Below, piece by piece: positions 43,181 through 51,682 of a DNA stretch of 64,000 nucleotides. The DNA is from an uncultured Eubacteriales bacterium (GTDB lineage: Bacteria > Bacillota > Clostridia > Oscillospirales > Acutalibacteraceae): contig CAKSIG010000001.1 in NCBI GenBank assembly GCA_934463035.1, positions 283,876-347,875 of the forward strand, written 5' to 3'. Below the pieces are notes generated by a model. It did not search any database. It was not told where the DNA came from and saw nothing but the letters and a program-made list of their open reading frames with translations. Each line of letters starts with the position of its first letter. The first letter of the stretch is position 1. Made by a program: the position numbers and the translations under genes.

Positions 43181-44377
43181 TTAGAACTTCTCGTTGAGGG
43201 TGGTTATACCGTCAATGCGAAGGTCGAAGTAAGGAGCTGAACGCTTCTCAGACTCGTGGAAGCTGCCGTCGGAAACAACCTCGGTGTCGGGAGTGTAATC
43301 AGCGTCGGTATCAACGTCAGCCATATAGGACTCAACAACAGCGCCCTTTACGGTGAACTTAGAGGTATCGAATACCTTGATGTTGCCTGCTTCGATGTCG
43401 GCAGTAGCGGCGTCGATAGCTTCCTGTGTCCCCTTTGCAGCAGCCTGCTCGTTGACCTCGGTGAGAACAACGGAGCCTGTTGAAAGGTCGCCGCACCAAT
43501 CGGTGTCAATTGCCTTGCCGTCGAGCTTGCAGTTGATGATGTACTCGAAATAGGGCTCCCAATTGATACGTGAAGAAACGATAAATGTATTCGGGCAAGC
43601 AGCCTTTGTGCTTCCGTTGTAGGAAACGTTCGGAACCTTAGCGTTCTCGCAGGCGGTAGGAGCGCCCATTGAGTCAGCGTGCTGGCTTATGAGCTTGCAT
43701 CCGCTGTTGATAAGGGTCGTAGCGGCTTCCTTTTCGGAAGTTTCATCGTACCAGCTTCCTGTGAACTGAACGTCCATAGTAGCGGTCGGGCAAACAGAGC
43801 GTGCGCCGAGGAAGAAAGAGGTGTAACCTGAAATAACCTCTGCATAGGTGAAGGCGCCTACATAGCCGATCTTAGCCTCGTCGGCAGTGAACTGACCGGC
43901 TTCGATCATTTCGTTGAGCTTCATACCGGCGGCAATACCTGCAAGGTAACGTCCCTCATAGATTGAAGCGAAAGCGTTGTGGAAGTTAGCAAGATTCTCG
44001 GTGTGAGCCATTGTTCCTGTTGCGTGGCAGAATTCAACGTCTTTGAATTCCTTAGCGGCTTTCAGAATGTACTGCTCGTGGCCGAAAGAATCAGCGAAAA
44101 CGATGTCGCATCCGCGGTCTACAAGGTCAGCGGCGGCTTCATAGCACTCGTTTGACTCAGGTATGTTGGTCTTTGCAACATACTCAACGCCGAGCTTGTC
44201 GCAAGCGGCCTTAGCAGCGTTGATGAAGTTGAGGTCGTAGGTTGAGTTTTCATCGTGAAGATAGATGAAACCTACTTTGAGTTTACTTTTGTCCTTGCCA
44301 CCGTTGTTCGATGACCCGCAAGCTGCAAAAGCAAAGAGCATTGCAACCGCAAGAAGTGCAGAGATGAGCTTTTTCAT
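43181..44377 (-). CDS. BMP-family nucleoside-binding lipoprotein (NupN-like)
   Basis: A 398-residue extracytoplasmic lipoprotein of the BMP (Basic membrane protein) family, binding purine nucleosides or bases. The signal peptide ends in 'FAFAACGSS' with lipidated Cys20. The fold starts 'KLKVGFIYLHDENSTYDLNFINAAK'; 'DIVFADSFGHEQYILKAAKEFKDVEF' and 'AGIAAGMKLNEM' are typical blocks. It lies 45 bp downstream of xpt, and so in the same riboswitch-controlled transcript, followed by ATPase and permeases. Codon use is visibly more biased than in neighbours, consistent with high expression. Confidence 0.94.
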   Translation of the reverse strand: MKKLISALLAVAMLFAFAACGSSNNGGKDKSKLKVGFIYLHDENSTYDLNFINAAKAACDKLGVEYVAKTNIPESNECYEAAADLVDRGCDIVFADSFGHEQYILKAAKEFKDVEFCHATGTMAHTENLANFHNAFASIYEGRYLAGIAAGMKLNEMIEAGQFTADEAKIGYVGAFTYAEVISGYTSFFLGARSVCPTATMDVQFTGSWYDETSEKEAATTLINSGCKLISQHADSMGAPTACENAKVPNVSYNGSTKAACPNTFIVSSRINWEPYFEYIINCKLDGKAIDTDWCGDLSTGSVVLTEVNEQAAAKGTQEAIDAATADIEAGNIKVFDTSKFTVKGAVVESYMADVDTDADYTPDTEVVSDGSFHESEKRSAPYFDLRIDGITTLNEKF

Positions 44378-44422
44378 GTTTGTTCCTCCTAAAATTTATA
44401 TGTAAATAAAATTACATCAAAG

Positions 44423-45013
44423 TTAAATTTCCGCGGTCTGTATTTCGCGGAAGGTTATGGAGCAATCGTCCATACCGTCTATTATCGCGAGGGATTCGAC
44501 CCTTATGCCGTCAGCCCTGAGCGAATCGCCGCCGTGCTGAAAGCCCTTTTCAATAGCGCACGACGCGCCGACTACCTGCGCTCCTGCCTGTCCGATAATA
44601 TCAATCAAACCCAAAAGCGCCTTGCCGTTTGCAAGAAAATCGTCTATTATAAGCACATTGTCGCCGCTGTTCAAATAGTCCTTTTCGACAACAACGTTAT
44701 AATCCGTACCGTGCGTATATGAATGAACCACGGTTTTATAAACATCGCCCGAAACGTTGCTCGATTTATGCTTCTTGGCAAAAACAACGGGAACGTGCAT
44801 CGCCGCCGCGGCACCCACCGCAATCGGTATGCCCGAGGTTTCAATAGTGAGTATCTTATTCACGTCTTCATCGGAAAAAATTCGGGCGATTTCTTTACCC
44901 ATTTCCATAATGAAGTCCACATCTATCTGGTGATTGAGGAAAGAACCGACCTTTAAAATGTTTCCCGGTAAGACCTTTCCTTCTTTTAAAATTTTTTCTT
45001 CTAACGCCTTCAT
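44423..45013 (-). CDS. xpt: Xanthine phosphoribosyltransferase
   Basis: A 196-residue type I PRTase that converts xanthine and PRPP to XMP in purine salvage. The PRPP-binding motif is 'VLIIDDFLANGKA' (120-132), and 'METSGIP'-like 'IETSGIPIAVGAAAA' (57-71) is typical of Xpt. ATG 45013 matches the family's length (B. subtilis Xpt is 194). A frame extension to 45232 exists but runs through the riboswitch and terminator, so it is not coding. First gene of the salvage and transport operon. Confidence 0.96.
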   Translation of the reverse strand: MKALEEKILKEGKVLPGNILKVGSFLNHQIDVDFIMEMGKEIARIFSDEDVNKILTIETSGIPIAVGAAAAMHVPVVFAKKHKSSNVSGDVYKTVVHSYTHGTDYNVVVEKDYLNSGDNVLIIDDFLANGKALLGLIDIIGQAGAQVVGASCAIEKGFQHGGDSLRADGIRVESLAIIDGMDDCSITFREIQTAEI

Positions 45014-45040
45014 ACTGCTGCCTTCCTTATTTACAATAAA

Positions 45041-45069
45041 CAAAAAAACAGACTGAAAAAGTCTGTTTG
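45041..45069 (-). terminator. Riboswitch-controlled terminator upstream of xpt
   Basis: On the minus strand, ACAGACT-TTTTC-AGTCTGT followed by TTTTTT (45066-45041) is a classical intrinsic terminator between the purine aptamer and xpt. The upstream strand of the stem can alternatively pair with sequence following aptamer helix P1, allowing ligand control. Confidence 0.9.
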
Positions 45070-45118
45070 CCAATACACCTGCACCCGTGCTACAAAAAGA
45101 GGTAACAAGGGTAAATAA

Positions 45119-45186
45119 CCAATAGTCGCAACTTAACTCGGCGTTGCGGTAGAAACATTTGGGCCATACATCCAAAACTATATTGG
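45119..45186 (-). promoter_or_regulatory. Purine riboswitch aptamer (guanine type)
   Basis: On the minus strand, P1 is CCAATA (5', 45186-45181) paired with TATTGG (45124-45119). P2 is TTTGG/CCAAA, and the invariant J2/3-P3 block 'GTTTCTACCGCAAC' is followed by loop L3, 'GTTGCG', and J3/1 'ACTA'. The pyrimidine that reads the ligand, in GACTA, is C, which indicates guanine/hypoxanthine/xanthine rather than adenine. L2 (ATGG) and L3 (GCCGA) can make the loop-loop contact. The 68-nt length is typical. With the terminator downstream, guanine should switch off xpt and the transporter. Confidence 0.93.
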
Positions 45187-45211
45187 CAACAATATTCAAT
45201 TGACTGTCCTT

Positions 45212-45240
45212 ATCGTAACACAATGAAAACAAATTGTCAA
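45212..45240 (-). promoter_or_regulatory. Promoter of the riboswitch-controlled xpt-BMP operon
   Basis: TTGACA (45240-45235), 17-base spacer, TACGAT (45217-45212) on the minus strand. Transcription would start about 20 bases before the riboswitch P1 helix. The rest of 45187-45320 holds nothing else I can identify. Confidence 0.8.
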
Positions 45241-45320
45241 CAAATTATGACATTTTTTTATATCTTCGGCTAAATTTACAGTTTGCCGCAACCCCAAAAA
45301 GTCAAATTGTTTAAATTAAC

Positions 45321-45365
45321 AACAGCGGTCTTCCGACGTTTTGAAGACGGAAAACCGCTGTTTTT
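45321..45365. terminator. Hairpin terminator after the FAD protein gene
   Basis: AACAGCGGT (45321-45329) pairs with ACCGCTGTT (45354-45362), with an inner stem CTTCCG/CGGAAA. It follows the 3' end of the leftward FAD gene at 45388. The T-tract is better on the + strand (TTTTT), so its main direction is uncertain. Confidence 0.7.
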
Positions 45366-45387
45366 ACGGGTGCTGAACCCGCCTAAC

Positions 45388-46770
45388 TTATTTTGCTGTC
45401 ATACGGTCGGCAACATAAATGCCCATTGCGCCCGACTGCGAAAGTCCGCGGCAGATACCGCTGCCGTCACCTATAATATAAACGTTGTCTATAAGCTCAA
45501 AGCTGTCGTTCTTGAACTCGGGACGGATAGAATAGTACTTGCTTTCACAGCCGTAAAGCAACGTATCGTCGTTAGCGGTTCCGGGAGCTACCTTATCAAG
45601 CGCATAGATGGTTTCTATTATATTGGTGAGTATTCTGTGCGGCAGAGCAAGCGAAATATCGCCCGCCGTCGCTTTAAGCGTAGGGATAACGGTGTTCTGA
45701 CCGAGACGGTGGTCGTTGGTGCGTCTGCCCCTTACCAGGTCGCCGAAGCGCTGTACCAAAACGCCGCCCTTGCCTATCATATTGGCAAGACGCGAAATGC
45801 TCTCGGCATATTCTGTCGGCTGGTCGAAAGGCTCCGTAAACCTTATGCTTGAAAGAATTGCAAAGTTGCAGTTGTCGGTCTTTTTATCCGCTTCGGCAAA
45901 GGAATGTCCGTTTGCGGTTATTATTCCGTGGTTATTCTCCGCCGACACAAGACCGCCCTTGTTAAAGCAGAACATACGGCACCTGTCTTCAAAGGTCTTG
46001 GTCTTATAAAGTATCTTCGGCTCGTATATCTGATCGGAAAATTCTTTCCAGATAATATCCTTCATTTCAACGCGCACGCCGATGTCAACATAATTCGAGC
46101 GCATATGAACGCCGAACGAACGGCAGAAATTCGCGACGAAGTTTGCGCCGCCCCTGCCCGTTGCGATTATAATTTTTTCAGCGGCTATCTTCTCGCCGTT
46201 GGTGTAGTCAAGTATATAGCCGTTTTCGGTCTTTTCTACCGTATCGCAATCGTAGAACGAATACATCTCCACGCCGTGTTCGCCGAGAGCGTTTATAAGG
46301 TTCTGCATTGTGAGGTAGTTGTTGTCGGTGCCGAGGTGCTTAACGTTCATATCAAGCAGACGCAGATTATTCTGTATGCATTTGAGTTTGAGCGCCTCGT
46401 TCGACTTGTAAACCTTGGGTATGCCCGAGGTGCAGTATTTATTGAGTATTTTATCAACTTCGTTTATATACTGATTTGCAACGTCGTCGCCCAATTCCTC
46501 GCCGAGCGTGCCGCCGTATGCAGTTCCGAGGTTGAACTTTCCGTCCGAAAAAGCCCCCGCGCCCGCAAAACCGCTGGTTATGCTGCAAGTTTTGCAATGA
46601 ACGCAGCCGTTGTTCTTCCCTGCGGGGCAATGCCTGTTTTCGAGGGTGTTTCCGCGCTCGGTTATAATAATGCTTACATCGGGCGTATTCTGTTTCAGTC
46701 TGTAAGCCGCCATAAGACCGCCTATACCGCCGCCGATTATTGCAACATCGCACTTTTTCATTTCTGACAT
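45388..46770 (-). CDS. FAD-dependent dehydrogenase (COG2509-like)
   Basis: A 460-residue flavoprotein, cytoplasmic. The N-terminal dinucleotide motif 'VAIIGGGIGGLMAAYRL' is at residues 9-25. A cysteine cluster 'CPAGKNNGCVHCKTCSITSG' (47-66) is reminiscent of an Fe-S or redox-active site in this group. 'KIIIATGRGGANFVANFC' (about 195-212) and 'NVYIIGDGSGICRGLSQSGAMGIYVAD' (about 428-454) are the other FAD regions. The COG2509 family is widespread in anaerobes and is annotated as uncharacterised FAD-dependent dehydrogenase. It stands alone with a consensus promoter and a leader hairpin. Confidence 0.85.
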   Translation of the reverse strand: MSEMKKCDVAIIGGGIGGLMAAYRLKQNTPDVSIIITERGNTLENRHCPAGKNNGCVHCKTCSITSGFAGAGAFSDGKFNLGTAYGGTLGEELGDDVANQYINEVDKILNKYCTSGIPKVYKSNEALKLKCIQNNLRLLDMNVKHLGTDNNYLTMQNLINALGEHGVEMYSFYDCDTVEKTENGYILDYTNGEKIAAEKIIIATGRGGANFVANFCRSFGVHMRSNYVDIGVRVEMKDIIWKEFSDQIYEPKILYKTKTFEDRCRMFCFNKGGLVSAENNHGIITANGHSFAEADKKTDNCNFAILSSIRFTEPFDQPTEYAESISRLANMIGKGGVLVQRFGDLVRGRRTNDHRLGQNTVIPTLKATAGDISLALPHRILTNIIETIYALDKVAPGTANDDTLLYGCESKYYSIRPEFKNDSFELIDNVYIIGDGSGICRGLSQSGAMGIYVADRMTAK

Positions 46771-46814
46771 TTTGAGTTCTCCGTTCTGTATGTAATAGTG
46801 AACGCAAAAAGACA

Positions 46815-46888
46815 GACTGCATTCTTCGTTTGGAAAAATGCAGTCCCTACTGCTTTCATAGTTTATACTATTTTTTTCTGATTGTCAA
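46815..46888 (-). promoter_or_regulatory. Promoter and leader hairpin of the FAD protein gene
   Basis: TTGACA (46888-46883), 17-base spacer, TAAACT (46865-46860) on the minus strand. About 10 bases after the expected start comes a perfect 9-bp stem, GACTGCATT (46815-46823) with AATGCAGTC (46837-46845). The hairpin lies in the 5' leader and is not followed by a T run, so it may affect mRNA stability. Confidence 0.65.
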
Positions 46889-46942
46889 CCGTTAGAACAA
46901 TATTGCCATTAATTGGCTATAAAAAATCAAACTGACAAAATT

Positions 46943-47287
46943 CTAACACGGTACGCTTTCCACATAACAGAATTCAGGCGCCAAATCAATTTTATTTTCA
47001 TAAACGACATTACTGTCAACATCGGGGTCAATATCCCAACAGATAGTGCGGCATTCATCAACATACATCCGCTTGAACGACTCCTGTGTTTCGATATTTT
47101 TAAACACTCCGCCTTCGTTAATTATAGGTTTTATATCAAGATTGCGCCTTTCGCCGTTGTCGAACAAAATCGTTACGGTAAAATCATCATTGGGTGTGGC
47201 GGAAACTATTTTTTTAGCGCCGCTCGCATAATATTCCGCATACGGCAGCGGCATACCCATTTCCAGATACTGTTCTACTGTACGCAT
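46943..47287 (-). CDS. DUF2442-type small protein
   Basis: A 114-residue protein. The N-terminus 'MRTVEQYLEMGMPLPYAEYYASGAKKI' precedes a DUF2442-like core, 'IVSATPNDDFTVTILFDNGERRNLDIKPIINEGGVFKNIETQESFKRMYVDECRTICWDID' (about residues 27-88). The function is unknown. DUF2442 and DUF4160 proteins are nearly always encoded side by side, as here, sometimes within toxin-antitoxin-like loci. It lies 12 bp downstream of the DUF4160 gene. Confidence 0.8.
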   Translation of the reverse strand: MRTVEQYLEMGMPLPYAEYYASGAKKIVSATPNDDFTVTILFDNGERRNLDIKPIINEGGVFKNIETQESFKRMYVDECRTICWDIDPDVDSNVVYENKIDLAPEFCYVESVPC

Positions 47288-47298
47288 TATATTTCCTC

Positions 47299-47559
47299 CT
47301 ATCTCAAAGGCTCTATCGGAAAGGTTTGTTGCTTATTAACCGCAAGTTCCCAATTTTCAAGCAGCTCCGACTGATGAAAGGCAGCCCATCCCAAAAGCAT
47401 TTGGAGTTGCTTTTTAGGCAAATTTCCCTCTAAAACATCAATTTCATTTATTGAAACAATAACTTGGTCCTCACCGTATTGGGCATGAAAATGAGGCGGC
47501 ATATGGTCTTTGTAATTGATAAACACCTTTATACCTCTAAACATTGAAATTGTGGGCAT
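47299..47559 (-). CDS. DUF4160-type small protein
   Basis: An 86-residue protein of the DUF4160 family: 'MPTISMFRGIKVFINYKDHMPPHFHAQYGE' with the H-x-P-P-H-F-H motif (19-25 region) and 'GNLPKKQLQMLLGWAAFHQSELLENWE'. The three histidines suggest a metal or nucleic-acid site, which has not been shown. ATG 47559 follows AAAGGTGGA; an in-frame extension to 47610 overlaps the promoter and is rejected. It forms a two-gene unit with the DUF2442 gene. Confidence 0.82.
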   Translation of the reverse strand: MPTISMFRGIKVFINYKDHMPPHFHAQYGEDQVIVSINEIDVLEGNLPKKQLQMLLGWAAFHQSELLENWELAVNKQQTFPIEPLR

Positions 47560-47583
47560 ATACAATCCACCTTTCACCTTTAT

Positions 47584-47610
47584 ATTATAGTATATTACGG
47601 AATTTGTCAA
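47584..47610 (-). promoter_or_regulatory. Promoter of the DUF4160-DUF2442 unit
   Basis: TTGACA (47610-47605) is followed by overlapping -10 choices on the minus strand: TATAAT with a 15-base spacer (47589-47584) or TAATAT with 17. Confidence 0.65.
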
Positions 47611-47632
47611 GCAAACCCGAAACAGTCGGAAT

Positions 47633-48286
47633 TTACTCCTGATTAATAAAACTCTGCTCCGAAATATCGAATGCTTCGGCGACTGAATCCTCTACAAGAT
47701 AGATACTGTCGCTGTCGGCAATTTTAAGGTATGTTCCCGATTTATCGGGCGATTTGCCGCCGACAAGCACCGTAACGACCGAGGAATCCTTCATAGTTAT
47801 TTCCGCTGTCGCCGTCGGACTGTCAAAACCGCATTGCGAGGCGGTTTTTTTGGTTATTTCGGTCACGGCGGTGATGTTTGCGGCACCGCTTATGACAGAG
47901 CTTATGCTGTCGCTGTCGGTCTTATCCTTTTCGTAATTGTCGGCATACCATTTTGTGACGGTCGATTCGGAGGAGGAGTCATCCGTCACGGTTTCTTCCG
48001 CCGAATAAAAACCGAACTGACCGTTTTGGTTGCTTATTTTCACGGTTTTTATATCGTCGGTCTTCAAGGTCAGCACCGATACCGAGCCTATTTGGTCTTT
48101 GTCCGACGCGGTATCGTCTTTTTTAGGAACCAGCTTAACTATTAAAACGGTTGCCGCCGCAAGCAGAACCACAGCCGCAAGGCAGGCGGTTATTACCGTC
48201 CGTTTTCTTCGGCGGACGTTGACCGCCTTGTCCCCATGCTCCGACGGCTCGGAAAACACGGTTGAAAATTCGTTGTTATCTTCCAT
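47633..48286 (-). CDS. DUF4340-like membrane protein of a Gld-type ABC system
   Basis: A 217-residue protein with an N-terminal cytoplasmic stretch, one membrane segment (about 32-52) and an extracytoplasmic domain with DUF4340-like features ('VLTLKTDDIKTVKISNQNGQFGFY', 'DSSVVTVLVGGKSPDKSGTYLKIADSDSIYLVEDSVAEAF'). Proteins of this type accompany GldG/GldF-like ABC modules. It is much shorter than the two-repeat DUF4340 proteins. The ATG at 48286 overlaps the stop of the GldG-like gene by one base, showing coupling. Role unknown. Confidence 0.72.
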   Translation of the reverse strand: MEDNNEFSTVFSEPSEHGDKAVNVRRRKRTVITACLAAVVLLAAATVLIVKLVPKKDDTASDKDQIGSVSVLTLKTDDIKTVKISNQNGQFGFYSAEETVTDDSSSESTVTKWYADNYEKDKTDSDSISSVISGAANITAVTEITKKTASQCGFDSPTATAEITMKDSSVVTVLVGGKSPDKSGTYLKIADSDSIYLVEDSVAEAFDISEQSFINQE

Positions 48287-49842
48287 CACGCATTCCTTCT
48301 CTTAACAAACACATATATTCCTGCCGCCAAAACGGCAACGGGAAGCGCAAACATAAATACCGTGCGGACAACCGCCGACGACGACGCGGTTACAGACTCC
48401 GCAAAGCTCTCGTCGGTTATCTTTTTGGTAACAAAGGTCATACCGCCGTCCTCTGCGTGAGCGGCATATTCCGCCGCCGACACGGCAACGTTCATATTGG
48501 AAAGCCTTGAATTTGAAATCCAATCGGAGTGTATATATTCGATACTGCCGAAAGCGATAACTCGGCTGCTTGTATCGTCCGACGTTTTTTCGGACATTAT
48601 TGCCGCCGCATACTGCTTTTTGGTCTCGCCGTCTGCGCTCCAATCGGACGTACTGCCCGCGGGCGCCGTTACCACGCTGTCCGAGGTTGTCATAAACGCG
48701 GTTGCGGTTGTGTTTTCATCGGCGGCGCCGACTGCTTCAAGCGGAACGTTGTAGCCCGCTATGCAGTAGCCTGTGTTCTTGGTTATTCCCTCGTCGGACG
48801 CGGGAGTTATCAGCATTGTGGTCGCGCTGTCCTCGGTGCGGTAGTTTGCATTCGTTTCGTACAAAATACCGTCAAGGGTCTTTATTCCCCAGCTTTCCAA
48901 AAACGCCTCTAAAACGGGGAGCCGCGGATTTGCCGCGTCGGCAAAATAGATAAGACCCTTGTTCAGCTTGCCGCCGTTTTCAAGGAAGTTTGAAAGCGCG
49001 GTTATCTCGCTGTCAAGATAATCACCCGTCGGAGCGGCAATGCAAACCGCGTCATACTCGTCGGAAATCGTGTTTACCATAGCGTCGGAAATTGTGTCCA
49101 CCGTGTAGTTATTGTCTTTAAGCACGGAAACAAAATCGGCGGTGTAATCGTTTGCGGAATGACCCGTAAGCAGAGCGACCTTTTTGGAAACGCCGCTTGT
49201 CACATAGGAAATAGCGCTTGTGAGCTTCGTTTCGATATTGTTGCCGCCTATCGAATAGTTTGAATATCCGTAAGAAGCGTATCCGCTCTCGTCGGCAAGC
49301 TCGTAAATATCGTTAAAGGTGATATGCTTGTATCGGTCGGAGCTGTTGTCCGACACGATTATATCCCCGTAATATATCTTCTCGTCGGGATATTTTTGAG
49401 AAATTTCGGTAAACGCGGTATCCTGTGTGTCGATATATCTCACCGTTATATTCTTGTTTGCCGCGCGGTAGCTTTCTATAAGCCTTGCGGTCTGTTTGTA
49501 GTATTTAAGGTCGTTGTTGCCGTAGGTGTTGAAGTAGTATTTCGCGTATTCGGTCATATACTGCGACGCAAAATTTTCCTCGTCGGCGCAGACGGTGACG
49601 GTAACGCCGTCCTTTAAACCTTTAATATATTCAAGATTTTCCGCGGTTATGGAATTTAATTTGTCCGAAGACATATCAAATTCAAGACCTACGCGGTCGG
49701 ACAGAACCGAAACCAACACGTTGAGTATAATCAGCGCCGCCAGCACAGCCGCGGTGATCGCCGCCGAATATCCGCCTTTTTTGAGGAGGGCGGTGTTTTT
49801 AATTTTTGCCGATTTTTTCTCGGAAGTATTTATATTATTCAT
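48286..49842 (-). CDS. GldG-like ABC auxiliary membrane protein
   Basis: A 518-residue protein with an N-terminal membrane helix (about 23-48), a large extracytoplasmic domain similar to GldG/IFT52-like folds ('TVTVCADEENFASQYMTEYAKYYFNTY', 'VALLTGHSANDYTADFVSVLKDNNY', 'YDAVCIAAPTGDYLDSEITALSNFLENGGKL') and a C-terminal membrane helix (about 492-512). In Bacteroidetes GldAFG are linked with gliding motility, but in Firmicutes such modules have no known function and there is no gliding. It lies between the ABC-2 permease gene and the DUF4340-like gene, all overlapping. Confidence 0.78.
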   Translation of the reverse strand: MNNINTSEKKSAKIKNTALLKKGGYSAAITAAVLAALIILNVLVSVLSDRVGLEFDMSSDKLNSITAENLEYIKGLKDGVTVTVCADEENFASQYMTEYAKYYFNTYGNNDLKYYKQTARLIESYRAANKNITVRYIDTQDTAFTEISQKYPDEKIYYGDIIVSDNSSDRYKHITFNDIYELADESGYASYGYSNYSIGGNNIETKLTSAISYVTSGVSKKVALLTGHSANDYTADFVSVLKDNNYTVDTISDAMVNTISDEYDAVCIAAPTGDYLDSEITALSNFLENGGKLNKGLIYFADAANPRLPVLEAFLESWGIKTLDGILYETNANYRTEDSATTMLITPASDEGITKNTGYCIAGYNVPLEAVGAADENTTATAFMTTSDSVVTAPAGSTSDWSADGETKKQYAAAIMSEKTSDDTSSRVIAFGSIEYIHSDWISNSRLSNMNVAVSAAEYAAHAEDGGMTFVTKKITDESFAESVTASSSAVVRTVFMFALPVAVLAAGIYVFVKRRNA

Positions 49843-49854
49843 TTCTTTACCCCC

Positions 49855-50556
49855 TTACGCCCATCTTCTCTTGTCAAGCGAGCGGACGGACAAGAACAGG
49901 AACGCCGCCGCAATGCTTGCAAAATAGATTACGTCCTTAACCGAGAAGACGTTTTCTCCGAAGTTCTCAAAAGCGGTGATAAAAGCCGCCTTTTCAAATA
50001 TTTTGGAGAGAAATTCCGTCTTGACCATTGAGGCAAAGCTCGACATATAGAGAACTATAATGTTTACTACCAAGGTCATAATCGCCGAAACAACAGGGCT
50101 TTCGGTCAGCGAAGAAATAAACATACCGATAGCGATAAGCGCGCTTCCGAGCAGAAGTACGCCGAGCAGGGCGTATAAAAACGACAGCACGTTCACGCTG
50201 ACATAGCACGCGACGATTATTTCAAATATCACCGTAGGCGCAAATCCAAGCGCAAACACGCTGAGCGCGGCAAGGAATTTGCCCATAACTATTGAGGTCA
50301 GACTGACGGGAGCGGTGAGCAGCGCCTGATCGACCTTTAACCGCCTGTCCTCGCTCATAAGTCTCATTGTAAGCACGGGCATAGTGAACACGACTACCGA
50401 TGACATTGCGGTTATAACGCCCGTCACATTCGGCACGCCGTTTGAATATATAAGCGCAAAATACAGCCCCAAGAAGAAATAATATGCCGCAAGCACAATA
50501 AATCCCACGGGCGTTGAAAAATATGCTTTAAATTCTCTTTTAAAAACCGCTTTCAT
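49855..50556 (-). CDS. ABC-2 type permease (GldF-like)
   Basis: A 233-residue membrane protein with six helices: 'FSTPVGFIVLAAYYFFLGLYFALIY' near the start and 'VVVFTMPVLTMRLMSEDRRLKVDQALLTAPVSLTSIVMGKFLAAL' carrying the coupling helix. This is the permease that pairs with the ATPase just upstream (overlapping at 50556) and the GldG-like and DUF4340-like proteins downstream. Substrate unknown; ABC-2 Gld modules are likely exporters. Confidence 0.85.
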   Translation of the reverse strand: MKAVFKREFKAYFSTPVGFIVLAAYYFFLGLYFALIYSNGVPNVTGVITAMSSVVVFTMPVLTMRLMSEDRRLKVDQALLTAPVSLTSIVMGKFLAALSVFALGFAPTVIFEIIVACYVSVNVLSFLYALLGVLLLGSALIAIGMFISSLTESPVVSAIMTLVVNIIVLYMSSFASMVKTEFLSKIFEKAAFITAFENFGENVFSVKDVIYFASIAAAFLFLSVRSLDKRRWA

Positions 50557-51548
50557 TATTCGTTCTCCTCCCCGTTTGTTTCTTCCGCTCCGAGCAGCCG
50601 GCGGACGGTGTCGTTATCCGCATTTTCGGTAAGGCGCAGGAATATCTGTTCAAGCGTCATTTCGTTGCTCTTTAAGCTCAGAAGAACGTTGCCGCTGTTT
50701 ACAATGCGCCTGAACACTTCTTCGCGCACGTCGGCGGAACGTTCGGGTCTTATAATAAAGTCGTACGCCCCGTTTTCACGGCTTCCGAGCGATTCGACCG
50801 CCGAAACGCCGTCTATACCCCTAAGGGAGTTCAATATTTCAGCCTCATCGCCCTTTATGCGCGTTTCGAGCGAGCTGTCGTCCGACAGCTTTTCAGAAAG
50901 CTGTTCGGGCGTACCGTCGGCGATAAGATTGCCCTTATTTATAATGATAACGCGCTTGCACACCGCTTGTATCTCGGAAAGAATATGCGATGAAAGTATT
51001 ATGGTGTGATTTCTGCCGAGCTTGGTTATCAGTTCCCTTATTTCGATTATCTGCTTCGGGTCAAGTCCGACGGTAGGCTCGTCAAGTATAAGCACGTCGG
51101 GATTGCCGACAAGCGCCTGCGCAAAACCGACGCGCTGTCTGTATCCCTTTGAAAGATTTTTTATAAGTCGGTCGGCAACATCGTCAACCTTTACAAGGCG
51201 CATAATTTCATCTATGTGCGCCTTTTTCGGAAACTTTACCTTTTTTAAATCGTATATAAAATTAAGGTATTCCCTAACCTTCATATCGACATAAAGCGGC
51301 GGTATTTCGGGCAGATAGCCTATGCGGCGCTTTGCCGACTGCGGTTCTTCGGAAATGTCAAACCCGTCGATTTTAACCTCGCCGCAGGTCATTGACAAAT
51401 ACCCCGTTATAATGTTCATTATAGTGGATTTGCCTGCGCCGTTGGGTCCCAAAAAACCGACTATTTCGCCTTTTTCGATGTTGAAACTGACATTGTTTAC
51501 GGCAAGATGGGCGCCGTAACGTTTGCTCAGCCCTTTAACTTCTATCAT
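50556..51548 (-). CDS. ABC transporter ATP-binding protein (GldA-like)
   Basis: A 330-residue ATPase of the DRA/CcmA-like exporter group. Walker A 'GPNGAGKST' (about 38-46), signature 'LSKGYRQRVGFAQAL' (about 134-148), Walker B 'VLILDEPTVGLDP' (about 155-167). A C-terminal extension of about 90 residues ('EQLSEKLSDDSSLETRIKGDEAEIL...') is typical of this group. ATG 51548 follows GGAGGAG and is chosen over the extension to 51608. First gene of a four-gene unit, GldA-GldF-GldG-DUF4340-like. Confidence 0.9.
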   Translation of the reverse strand: MIEVKGLSKRYGAHLAVNNVSFNIEKGEIVGFLGPNGAGKSTIMNIITGYLSMTCGEVKIDGFDISEEPQSAKRRIGYLPEIPPLYVDMKVREYLNFIYDLKKVKFPKKAHIDEIMRLVKVDDVADRLIKNLSKGYRQRVGFAQALVGNPDVLILDEPTVGLDPKQIIEIRELITKLGRNHTIILSSHILSEIQAVCKRVIIINKGNLIADGTPEQLSEKLSDDSSLETRIKGDEAEILNSLRGIDGVSAVESLGSRENGAYDFIIRPERSADVREEVFRRIVNSGNVLLSLKSNEMTLEQIFLRLTENADNDTVRRLLGAEETNGEENE

Positions 51549-51682
51549 CAATACTCCTCCATTCAGTAAAAACATTTTATCAAATAATTTTTTGTTATTT
51601 TTTAACATTTTATAAACAATAAAAAACTTACCGACATTATTCTTTTTTTCAGGACATAATATTTAAAAAAAGGGGGATAAAA

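Noticed and set aside
45014..45232. In-frame N-terminal extension of xpt giving a 269-residue protein
   Set aside because: The region holds a purine riboswitch, its terminator and the promoter; the ATG at 45013 matches the known Xpt length.
45904..46767. 287-codon open frame on the + strand opposite the FAD protein gene
   Set aside because: Shadow of the real gene caused by codon bias; no recognisable domain or start signal.
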